Shown here piece after piece: positions 1 to 10,126 of a stretch of DNA of 64,000 bases; position 1 is the first letter of the stretch; every line of letters starts with the position of its first letter. Under the pieces are notes generated by a model. The model made no database searches. It saw nothing but the letters and a program-made list of their open reading frames with translations, and was not told where the DNA came from. The DNA comes from Leucocoprinus leucothites (taxonomy: Eukaryota > Basidiomycota > Agaricomycetes > Agaricales > Agaricaceae). The translations under genes and the position numbers were made by a program. The stretch spans positions 1,674,001 through 1,738,000 of the forward strand of contig JAACJO010000008.1 in NCBI GenBank assembly GCA_013368445.1, in the 5' to 3' direction.

Positions 1-16
1 TCACTTAGGCTGACAG

Positions 17-47
17 GAGGCCAAGGCACGTAAGATCACATGACCAT
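17..47. repeat. Direct repeat upstream of NACHT copy 1
   Basis: About 30 bp beginning GAGGCCAAGGCAC and ending CACATGACCAT. It recurs with one substitution at 3131-3161, upstream of NACHT copy 2. It marks the 5' flank of the tandem repeat unit. The rest of 1-337 is the 5' flank of copy 1; nothing else was recognised there. Confidence 0.75.
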
Positions 48-337
48 TACGATTCATAATTTCATTGTCAAGAAAGTCGGTGGTTTTCGTTCTACATTGT
101 ACAACTCACATGTCCTTTCGAGCGCGTGCTCAGTTTTGTGTGCTCTTAAAAATTCTAGTCTCTTCGGGCGCTCTCTGGGGTATTTTCTCGACAATGAGTG
201 TGGTTGTGGATGAAAGAATCAACTCTGTGAACTTGAACGAAAACCGGGCCGGCTCTTCTTGAAATTCACTGGTACTGGGCGCCTGTGGACTTGTTCACAG
301 CTGTGACATTCAACAGCTCTGATCTCCTGCACTCACC

Positions 338-2518
338 ATGCCTCTTGATTCTTTCATTGATTCTCTTTTTAATCGCCTCCGTGAGCCGTCCGATCGGGGT
401 GCAGCTGAATACTTTTCAGCTGGCAATGAGAACAGTGAGTTCTCCTTCAATGAGCAACTGACAGTTGACCCAAATCCTCATAGCACGCAACAACACACAC
501 TACAGAACTTACGCTCCGTTCCAGAATGCGCACAACTTCGTCATTCAGAACGCAACAATGATAAACAGAGCAGAATATCCTTACTCTGCTGGCAGATCGT
601 GTAAGTGCCTGACTGCTTTAGAACTGTGCCCGCAACTTGACTGACCGACACCATCTGCGGTACAGTAATGGAGCTCCTACTGCCTTACACCAACCCAGAC
701 GCTGCGATGGACTCCAGCGCTCGCGATCCACCTCCAAAATGCCATCCTGGAACACGCGTTGACATTATAGAGCAACTCGAGGAATGGCTGGAGAGCCTTT
801 CTCGAGAGTATGACATGCTGTGGCTTTATGGGCCTGCCGGAACTGGCAAGTCCGCCATCGCACAAACATTTGCAGAACTGTGCGCTGAACGAAATCGTCT
901 CGGAGCCACCTTCTTTTTCTCTCGCCCAAACCATCGTGATAAACCCGAATCTGTGATCCCTTCGCTTGCCTACCAACTCGCCTACTATTGTCCTGCGTAC
1001 AAGTCTATCATATCCCAGACTATTGTCGACGATCCCCAACTTCTTCGAAAAGCTGTGCATGTACAATTCAAGCGACTCATCATCGAACCCTTCTCGAGGC
1101 TGCAAGCCCAGGGCCATGAGGACGTCCGTCAGCCGTTCCTCGTTGTCCTCGACGGCCTTGATGAATGTGCGGGTGTGCGAGCACAGTCCCAGTTCATCAA
1201 TATGATTTCAGAACTCGTTCGGTTGAAGCGCGGCTTCCCGATCCTTTGGCTCCTCTGCAGCAGACCCGAATCCCATTTGAAGCACGTGTTTTCGCGAATT
1301 CCAGAGTGTGGTCGCTTGGAGCTTTTGTTGGACGAAGGAAGTCGGGAGGATGTAGAGCTGTTCCTCCGTGATAGTTTTGCAGCTATCAGAGACGAGAACC
1401 CTGATATCGTACCTTCGAACTGGCCTCCTGAGGATCAGGTGCGGGTGGTTTTGCGAGTTGCTTCTGGTCTCTTCGTGGTTGGATCCGTTGCGTTCAGATA
1501 CGTGGATGATCCCGCCTCCGGGTTGGGAACCCCTGTGGAGCGGTTGAACACTCTAGTGGCCTACCTAGTGCATTCGGAGAGGGTTGGAGCAAAGAGTCCC
1601 CTTGCAGCTTTGGACTTGGTTTACCTCCAAATACTCTCTGATGTGCCAAGCGAGGTCTTTCCCGTGACCCGCCGAGTCTTGGTACATTTAGCATTCAGAT
1701 CACTTGTTGAAAATTTCGCGGGCAGAGGCACACCAGCTCAGGCTGTTTGTAACATGCTTCAGTTTGACCAGAGCACTTTCTACAATGCTTTGCGTCACCT
1801 TCATTCTGTCCTTAAGGTTTCCTCTTCAGAAAACGCTGCCCACGAGCAACTCGAGTTTTACCATGCATCGTTTCATGACTTTTTGCTCGAGCCAAGTCGA
1901 TCTGGGGTATTTACCCTGAAGAGGCAAGAGATGTTCGCTGTGGAACTCAAAACATATATGCTTTGGCATCAATCTGATCACTCAGCGCATTATCATGAGG
2001 CTCAAATACAAAGTATGTCTCATCTCTCGTGGGGTCTGGTTGATCATCATTAACGCTGACGATCCAAAAGAGCAGGGTCGAAAAGCGGTTCCCGACCATC
2101 AGCTCGGCAGCCATCCTCCTTTGACATGGGCTCTCCTCGGTGATCAAAAGCGTATCTCATCTGAGATTTCGGATTTTATTTGCATGAATATCTGGTATTC
2201 TTTCTTGCCAGAGCCGATGCCTGAAAAGAATGACGACCTCCTCAGTCAAATCGGGCGTTTTGATTTTCGGCGTTCCTCCAGTTTTGCACTTGGTTATTTG
2301 GTGGAATGGATTCTTACACATGTAGGGCTTGTTCTACTCTCTTATTCCCCGCTGAACTGAAATTCCTGAATACTTAGTACCCTTTAAGTGGCGTTGTACG
2401 CACGGAACCCACGAGTGATGTGGATTTGCGTCTGCTTGACTATCTGCAGATTTTTGATATACTGGCTGATTTCAAGCCCATTAGGCTGAGTCTTCCTGTG
2501 GGTTTAGCTACTCTTTGA
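338..2518 (+). CDS. NACHT-domain STAND NTPase, copy 1 (late nonsense codon)
   Basis: Inferred exons 338-434, 484-600, 666-2012, 2071-2321 and 2378-2518 stay in frame and give 650 residues. The start MPLDSFIDS is shared by all three copies. Just after the exon 2/3 junction comes a segment with DPPPKCHPGTR, typical of basidiomycete NACHT proteins. It is followed by Walker A (LYGPAGTGKSAIAQ) and Walker B (FLVVLDGLDEC). STAND NTPases are NLR-like signalling switches, and many fungal members act in non-self recognition; the role here is inferred. No WD40, TPR or ankyrin repeats were seen at the C-terminus. The TGA at 2516-2518 stands where copy 2 has TGG. The frame stays open beyond it to 2752 and encodes about 78 further residues conserved in copies 2 and 3. 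The protein is therefore C-terminally truncated relative to the family, and whether it works is unknown. Confidence 0.8.
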
Positions 2519-3130
2519 GTGGATCTAGATCTGACCAGTCTCCAGATACTTCCTCTGCTGAACAAAGACTCCCCCCTAGGGCAATATTGCTTACTTGGTT
2601 GTGGTCAGAAAGCTTGTCTATTCCTGACAGCGACCCGCCCCCCACTGGGCCGCCCACGGGCACGGACAGATTTATTGAATGCTGATACTCCCCCTTCTGA
2701 GGAGTTTATGTCCGAATATCGTAGCTGGCTCGAAGGAAAGAGCGAGCGCTGAAGTCCTGGTGGGACATGCAGTATGGTTGAGGAGCTCAATCGTGTATAT
2801 ACTTAGTATAATCGTGACTGGACTTCAGTGGGCTTTCAAGCATTCAATTATTAACAGTGGTTATTTCTGGAGGTATGCTCAGCCTGTATCATTAATATTA
2901 TAAATTTTCTAGCTACGCTGCTGAATGTACGGCATGGATTCAGCCCTCTGTAGTGTATTACATACGTAGTTTTGAAGTTCAACTGTATAGATGTCTTCGG
3001 CGTGTGCTGTTGGAGCATGATCAGGAAGTTGAAATTTTCGGGCCGTGACTCAGCGGACGACATCTAATTTGGAAACTTTTGGCATGAGTAGCTTGCCAAA
3101 TGCGTTGGGCGCCTATATATGCGTGCTACC

Positions 3131-3161
3131 GAGGCCAAGGCACATAAGATCACATGACCAT
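3131..3161. repeat. Direct repeat upstream of NACHT copy 2
   Basis: Second copy of the about 30-bp repeat at 17-47 (one substitution). It lies 11 bp before the transposon insertion, so the element landed in the promoter flank of NACHT copy 2 after the duplication. Confidence 0.75.
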
Positions 3162-3172
3162 GTTATTAGCTA

Positions 3173-4136
3173 CAGTCGTCTCTGTAATAACCCATAGCAG
3201 TTCGTGGAAGGTCCGAGCTATAGGTTATGACAGAGTATGGGTTATGAGAAAGATCGAAAAATACTATTAAAATAATCGAATAAAATATATTTAGAATACC
3301 CCAGGCTCTCCTGAAGTCAATGAGCTCGTGTATAAGTCAAATGTAACGAGTGAAAGCTACTGTCTAGTAAAATAATCATCAATACGGGTATCTTTTAGCT
3401 TTTCTACCTCATCCAAGTGAACTTGTTGGTTGAAGGTATGAAGAACTTGCTCCATCTTGCGAGCAAAAGGATCGGAGTTTGTTGCTAAGTGTCTTGTTAG
3501 CAACGAAGAGTTTGCTAAGAGTTGGGGGCTAAATTTTATCCACACCATCACCAGAGTCATCATCACCCCCATTGACCTCACTAAGCTCTCGTAGCTCCCA
3601 TGATTGCATTACCGACTCATAAATTTCCTTGTCCGTTCTCTCATTCATAGTGCCATTTTCGTGTTCCGGGTTGGGGAGTGAGTCAATTGACATGCAATTA
3701 TTCTCTTGTAGTACACCGTGGGCCTGGAGCTGATCAAGCAGTGTCTCGAGATCTTTGCTTGTTCTGAAGAAGAATCCTACAAGAATGAGACTGTTGCTTG
3801 AGTTTTCTGAGCCCTTTTTCAAGTATCTCAACTAAGTTATTAGGAAGCATAATGGGCGCAGAAACTGTTTTGTACAGCTAGGTCTATTCAAAATTCTGTC
3901 CTCGGTAGCCGGCGCAGTACAAGCGCCCAAATGTTGAGCTCCAAATTCACTTTTTTACCATATATGGTCACCGGCGCTATGGGTTTTTTCCGCCCCGGAG
4001 CTATGGGTTACGGGTTAGTGCAGAGTTATGGGTTTTGCCATCAAATCCCCTGCAAACCAACTTGGGAGACCCGAAAATCTATGGGTTACTACAGAGTATG
4101 GGTTATTACAGGTATGGGTTATTACAGAGATGACTG
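3173..4136 (-). mobile_element. Pogo/Tigger-like DNA transposon, internally deleted
   Basis: The ends are 24-bp terminal inverted repeats at 3173-3196 and 4113-4136, differing at one position. They begin CAGTC and end inward with AACCCATA. A TA dinucleotide flanks both sides (3171-3172 and 4137-4138), as expected for Tc1/mariner/pogo insertions. ATGGGTT words recur near both ends (about 3190-3247 and 3975-4125), forming subterminal repeats. At 964 bp it is too short for a full transposase and carries only a broken C-terminal remnant on the - strand. It is best read as a non-autonomous derivative. Confidence 0.85.
3357..3831 (-). pseudogene. C-terminal remnant of a CENP-B/tigger-type DDE transposase
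   Basis: Two overlapping - strand frames (3529-3831 and 3357-3581) together resemble the end of basidiomycete pogo-family transposases. The first has TDKEIYESVMQ followed by NGGDDDSGD. The second has SDPFARKMEQVLHTF and ends near KDTRIDDYFTRQ. The frame switches near 3560, so at least one frameshift separates them. No catalytic DDE domain or N-terminal helix-turn-helix remains. The family call rests on recalled similarity of the tail and on the surrounding TIRs. Confidence 0.65.
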
Positions 4137-4433
4137 TAGCCAGGATCGATAGTTAAACACTTTTGTCCTTAGAACGATGTTCCACAGCGCTCCACACTCT
4201 CAAGTTCCTTCCTCAGATTCGAGTGTGCACTCAGTTTCGCACGCCTGTTATAAGTCTAATCTCTCCATACACTTTCTGGTGTATTTCTTCATGCAGTCGT
4301 GGGTGACGAGTCACCGCGTGACGGATATGTAGTTCAAAAATTGGCTTGACTCTCCATAAATATCACTCTGCTGGGCGCCTATGGACTTGCTCACAGCCTC
4401 GACATTCAAAAGCTCTAATCTCCTGCACTCACC

Positions 4434-6831
4434 ATGCCTCTGGATTCTTTCATCGATTCTACTTCCCATCGCCTCCCTGAACATGCCGATCGAGGTGCAG
4501 CTGAGTACTTCTCAGCCAGCAATGGGAACTGTAAGCTCTCTTTCGATGAGTAGCTGATCAAAACTGACCCAAATCCTCATAGCACGCAGCAACATACACT
4601 ACAGGACTTATGCTCCATTCCAAAATGCGCACAGCTTGGTCATTCAGAATGCAACAATGATAGACAGAGCAGAATATTCTTACCCTGCCAGTAGACTGTG
4701 TAAGTTCTTGGCTGCTTTAGAACTGGGCCTGTGACTTGACTGATCGACACCATCCACGATACAGTAATGGAACTCTTACTGCCTTACACCAACCCAGACG
4801 CTGCAATGGACTCCAGTGCTCGTGATCCACCTCCAAAATGCCGTCCAGGAACCCGTGTTCACATTATAGAGCAACTCGAGGAATGGCTGGAGAGTCTTTC
4901 TCGAGAGTACGACATGCTGTGGCTTTATGGGCCTGCCGGAACTGGCAAGTCCGCCATCGCCCAAACCTTTGCAGAACTGTGCGCCGAGCGAAATCGACTC
5001 GGAGCCACCTTCTTTTTCTCTCGCCCAAACCACCGCAATAAACCCGAATCCGTGATCCCTTCGCTTGCCTACCAACTCACCTACTACTTCCCTGCATACA
5101 GGTCTATCATCTCCCAAACTATTGCTGATGACCCTCAACTCCTTTGAAAAGCTATGCATGTACAGTTCAAGTGACTCATCATCGAACCCTTCTTGAGGCT
5201 GCAAGCTCAGGGTCATGAGGGTGTCCATCAGCCGTTCCTCATCGTCCTCGATGGCCTTGATGAATGTGCAGGTGCACGAGCACAGTGCGAGTTCATCAAG
5301 ATGATTTCAGAGCTTGTTCGGTTGAAGCATGGCTTTCCGATCCTCTGGCTCCTCTGCAGTAGGCCCGAATCCTATCTGAAGCACGTATTCTCACGAATTC
5401 CGGAGTGCGGTCGCCTGGAGCTTTGTTGGATGAAGGAAGTCGGGAGGATGTAAAGCTGTTCCTCCGTGATAGTTTCGCAGCTATCAGAGACGAGAACCCT
5501 GACATTGTACCTTCAAACTGGCCCCCTGAGAGCCAGCTGAACATAATTTTGTGAGTTGCTTCAGGTCTCTTCGTGGTTGCCTCCATAGCATTCAGATATG
5601 TGGATGATCCCGCCTCCGGGTCTGAAACCCCTGTGGAACAGTTGAACACTCTAGTGGCCTATTTGGTGCACTCGGAGAGGGTTGGAGCAAAGAGTCCTCT
5701 TGCAGCTTTGGACTTGATTTACTTCCAGATACTCTCTAATGTGCCAAGTGAGGTCTTTCCCGTGACCCGCCGAGTCTTGATCCATTTAGCATTCAGATCA
5801 TTTCCTGGACTTTTCTCCTGTGGGGGTCCACCAGCTCAGGCTGTTTGTAACATGCTTCAATTTGACCAGAGCACTTTCTACAATGCTTTGCGTCACCTTC
5901 ATTCTGTCCTTAAGGTTCCCTCCTCAGAAAACGCTGCCTACGAGCAACTTGAGTTTTACCACGCATCGTTTCATGACTTTTTACTCAACCCAAATCGGTC
6001 CGGGGTATTTGCTCTGAAGAAACAAGAGATGTTCGTCATCGAACTTGGGACATATATGCTTTGGTACCAGTCTGATCACTCAGCGCATTTCCATGATGCT
6101 GAGAATCAAAGTATGTTTCTTGTAGTGTCTGGTTGATCTTCATTGATGTTCACGATCTCCAGAGCATGGTCGAAAAGCGAGTACCGTCAGTCATCAGCTC
6201 AGCAGTCATCCTGCTTTGACATGGGCCCTCCTCGATGATCAAAAGCACATCTCAGAGGAAATTTCAACATTTGTTCAGAATATCTGGGTTGATTGCACTC
6301 AATCTGGAAAGATTGATGACCTCTTTAATCAATTCAGGGATTTAGACTTCCGGCGCTCCTCTGGCAAATTACTTCATCTTTTGATAGGTTGGATACTCAA
6401 TCATGTGAGACATATCTTATTCTCTAATTTCCTTTAAATTGAAATTCATGAATACTTAGTACCCTTTAAGTGGTGTCGTATGCACGGAACCCACAAGTGA
6501 TGTTGATTCACGTCTGCTCGACTATCTCCAGATTTTTGATGAACTGGCCGATCACAAGCCCGCCAGGCTGAGTCCTGACCTCTTCATGGGTTTAGCTACT
6601 CTTTGGGTGGATCTGGATCTGACCAGTCTCCAGATACATGATCTGTGGCAACCGAACCGTCCAAGGCAATATCTCTTACTTGGTTGTGGTCAGAAAGCTT
6701 GCCTGTTTATAGCGACCCAATCCCTGACATTGGATCGCCCACGTGTACGGTTAGACATATTGAATGCCGATATCCCCCCTTCTGAGAAGTTTATGTCTAT
6801 ATATCGTAGCTGGGTAGAGAAAAATGCCTAG
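4434..6831 (+). pseudogene. NACHT NTPase copy 2, multiply disabled
   Basis: Closely similar to copy 1 over its whole length, from MPLDSF to the end at 6831, including Walker A LYGPAGTGKSAIAQ and Walker B FLIVLDGLDEC. In-frame TGA codons occur at 5145-5147, 5172-5174 and 5552-5554, each where copy 1 has CGA. One T is missing near 5421-5425 (CTTTGTTGG against CTTTTGTTGG), which shifts the frame. The tail, including the TGG that is TGA in copy 1, is intact. It cannot encode a full protein without correction. Confidence 0.9.
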
Positions 6832-7300
6832 TTTTCAGATTTCTGGAGAGGTCTTGCAGTAGGGGTGAGGAGAGGCTCAATCGTGCATTTACTTAGTATA
6901 CATAGTCATGACCGGACCTGGATTGGCTTTCAAGCATTCAAATATTCAATATATTTTTCTGGGGCTTGTCTAACCTGTATCATTAATATTATAGAATTTC
7001 TAGCTGCGCTGCTGGACATGCATCATGATGTGCAGCCCTCGGTAATGTATTACTTCTCTTGGATTGCATGAGCTTCAGATTCAACCACACAAATGCCTTC
7101 GGTGTGTACTGTTGAAGCATGATCAAAAAGTTGAAATTTGGGGCTGTGGCTTGACGAATTATTTTGTGGCATATCTAATTCGGAAGATCCTCCCGAAACT
7201 TTGGCCTGAATAGCTTGCCAAATGCATTGGGCACCTATGTATATGTACTACCCACGCATCCGCCTCCACAGCTTACCTTACTTTATCATTACCATCCACT
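6832..7300. other. Spacer between NACHT copies 2 and 3
   Basis: This resembles the 3' flank of copy 1 (about 2755-3130), including the shared stretch GCTTGCCAAATGC at both places. It is duplicated 3' flank and promoter. No gene is seen. Confidence 0.6.
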
Positions 7301-9751
7301 ATGCCCCTCGATTCTTTTATCGATTCCTCTTTCCATCATCTTCCTGAACTGTCTTTTCGAAATTCCACGGAGTACTACTCGGCAAGCAACCCAGGCGGTG
7401 AGTTACATTCGCAAAAGCTGTTGATGAAACTAGACACACTCTTGTAGAACCAAATAATGTACAGTATAGGAGCTATGCGCCTTTCCAAAACGTGCGTGAA
7501 TTCGTCATCCAGAATGCAATGATGATAGAGCGAGCAGAATATTCGTATTCTGTTGGTAGATCCAGTGGGTTTCTCAATCTCTACTACCTCAAATTTGGGC
7601 CCACAGTTTGACTGATGTGCATCTTTCATTGTAGCATTGGAACTCCTGCATCCCTACACGAACCCAGATGCTGTGATGGACTCCAGCGCCCGCGATCCAC
7701 CTCCGAAATGTCATCCTGGAACATGCGTTGCCATTATGGAGCAGCTGTACCAATGGCTGGAAAGCCCCTCCCGAGAATATGAGATGTGGTGGCTTTACGG
7801 GCCTGCTGGTGCTGGCAAGTCTGCCATCGCCCAAAGTTTTGCAGAGATCTGCACCAAAAGAGATCATCTTGGTGCTGCTTTCTTTTTCTCCCGCCTAAAC
7901 CGTTGTGATAAGCCCAAGACTGTTATCCCTTCCCTTACCTATCAACTCATGTTTTACTGTCCTGCATATAAATCACTCGTTGCCCAAACACTTGTCAACG
8001 ATCCCCAACTCCTTCAAAAAGCTATACGTGTGCAGTTCAAGTGACTCATCATTGAACCCTTTTCGAGGCTGCAAACTCAGGGTCACAGGAGCGCTCGCCA
8101 ACTGTATCTTGTTCTGCTTGACAGTCTTGATGAGTGCGCAGGTGCGCAGCCACAATGGGAATTCATCAAAATGATTTCAGAGCTCGTTCGGCTGAAGCAT
8201 GGCTTCCCGATCCTTTGGCTCCTCTGCAGTAGACCTGAATCCCATCTGAAGCATGTATTCTCGCGAACCCCAGAGTGTGGTTGCTTGGAGCTTTTGCTGG
8301 ACGAAGGGAGCCGCGATGATGTTGAGCTATTCCTACGAGATAGTTTTGCAGCTATCAAGGATGATAACCCTGATATTGTACCTCTGAGCTGGCCTCCAGA
8401 GGATCAGCTGGGCATGATTTTACATGTCGCCTCTGGTCTCTTCGTGGTTGCCTCCGTTGCACTCAGATATGTTGATGATCCTGCCGCTGAGGTAGCGAAC
8501 CCTGTTCAACAGCTGAACACTCTAGTTGCTTACCTGGAACACTTGGAGAGGGTTGGGGCGAAGAGTCCACTGGCCGCTTTGGACTTGATCTACCTCTCGA
8601 TACTTCGTGACGTGCCAAGTGAGGTCCTTCCGGTGACCCGCCAAATTCTAGTCCATTTAGCATTCAGAAATCTATATGAAATCAAAACCTCTGGAGGAAG
8701 TGTTTTATCGACTCAAGCTATTTGTAACATGCTTCAGTTTGACCAAAGCACCTTTTATGGTGCTCTGCAGTGCCTTCACTCTGTTCTCGAGGTTCCTTCT
8801 TCGGAGGATGCTATTGAGAAGCGACTTGGGTTTTACCATGCCTCGTTCCATGATTTCTTACTTGACCATAGTTGATCTGGGTTATTTGCCTTGACACGAA
8901 ATGAGGTGTTTGTCACCGAGATTAGAACCTACTTGCTCTGGTATCAATCCAACTATTCGGCACACCATCATGATGTCCAGATACAATGTACGTTGTTCAA
9001 TGAGGTGGCATAAGTGTGTCCCAGCGCTCATTAAATACAGAACAACTCGGAACAGGTCTTGAGGACCATCAGCTTGAGACTAGCTCTGGTTTAACATGGG
9101 CCCCTCCCAGCGATCAAAAGCGAATTTCATTGGAGATTGCAAAATTCGTTCACTTGCATGTTTGGTTTGCTTTCAGGGTTACAGGGCCTGCTTCATTTGT
9201 GCAGAGTGAAGACATCCTGACACTGATCAAGGAACACAACTTTTGCTGTAGTGAAAAACACGGGATTCTCAGCTTAGCAGAATGGCTTTGCCTGCTTGTG
9301 AGGCTTACTCCTCTCTCTCTCGTTTACCTCAGAGTCTCATCCTCCTAATCATTTAGCATCCTTCAAGTGACCTCATACGAACAGAACCAACTGATGAAGT
9401 AGACTTGCGTCTGCTTGGCTATTTGCAAAACTTGAATGCGATCCCAAATTACGGGCCAGTCAGGCCAGCTCCCCTTCCCGTGGTGAGTTAGCTGATCTAT
9501 AGGTAGATCTGTGTCTGATCCACCTTCAGGCATTCTGGACTTGGACCCCAACAGATGGCCAGAATATCTATACGGAATACTTTCTACTTGGATATGGCCA
9601 GAACACTTGCCTGGTCTTAAGAACAATCAAAAAGATACAGAATGGCTGGAGTTATAGTGTTAGCTCATTAAGCGCCGTCTGCCCTCTTTCCGAAGAATTT
9701 CTGGCTGAGCACCGCCACAAGCTCAAGAGTGAAGATCAGGAAAATGACTGA
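7301..9751 (+). pseudogene. NACHT NTPase copy 3, disabled by nonsense codons
   Basis: The most divergent copy. It keeps the MPLDSFIDS start, the small second exon (RSYAPFQNVREFVIQNA), DPPPKCHPGTC, Walker A (LYGPAGAGKSAIAQ) and a weaker Walker B (LYLVLLDSLDEC). In-frame TGA codons at 8042-8044 and 8873-8875 both stand where copy 1 has CGA. The frame is otherwise open across both sites. The 3' exons continue to a natural stop at 9749-9751. Copies 2 and 3 share the TGA in the context TTC AAG TGA CTC. Confidence 0.85.
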
Positions 9752-10126
9752 GAGATACGGGGAGCTTTAGAATTTGAGGGTTTGGAACTGCAGAACTATG
9801 TATGTCATCATTACAAACCGTTATTATCAATTTGGAAATGGGACTCTGGTTGCGCATTGAATTCCCTTGCAATCCTTCTTTTTTCGTGCATTCGTATTTG
9901 ACGTATCAAAAGGCTCGAAAATACACTCGGATATTTACGTTTGTCACTCAGTGCTTACAGTCTTGTAACCTCAAGGTCAATGATGATTCAGTGAATTAAT
10001 AGCTTTTAACACGTGATCATGACATCAAGCCATCAGTACATCAGCGATCACTGTACGCACAAGGCTATTCAAATTCAAGCCATTGTCCTGTTTCGAGTTC
10101 CAACCACAGCTTTCACTATATCATTC
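9752..10126. other. Intergenic, no gene seen
   Basis: AT-rich spacer between NACHT copy 3 and the coiled-coil gene. It should hold the latter's promoter. No repeat or RNA gene was recognised. Confidence 0.5.

Noticed and set aside
677..1117. 146-codon - strand frame, repeated at 4776-5228
   Set aside because: Antisense shadow of the conserved NACHT exon; it recurs only because the gene is duplicated.
8042..8125. Intron that would remove the TGA in NACHT copy 3
   Set aside because: A GTGACT donor and CTCAG acceptor exist, but removing that 40-nt stretch shifts the frame and destroys the Walker B region.
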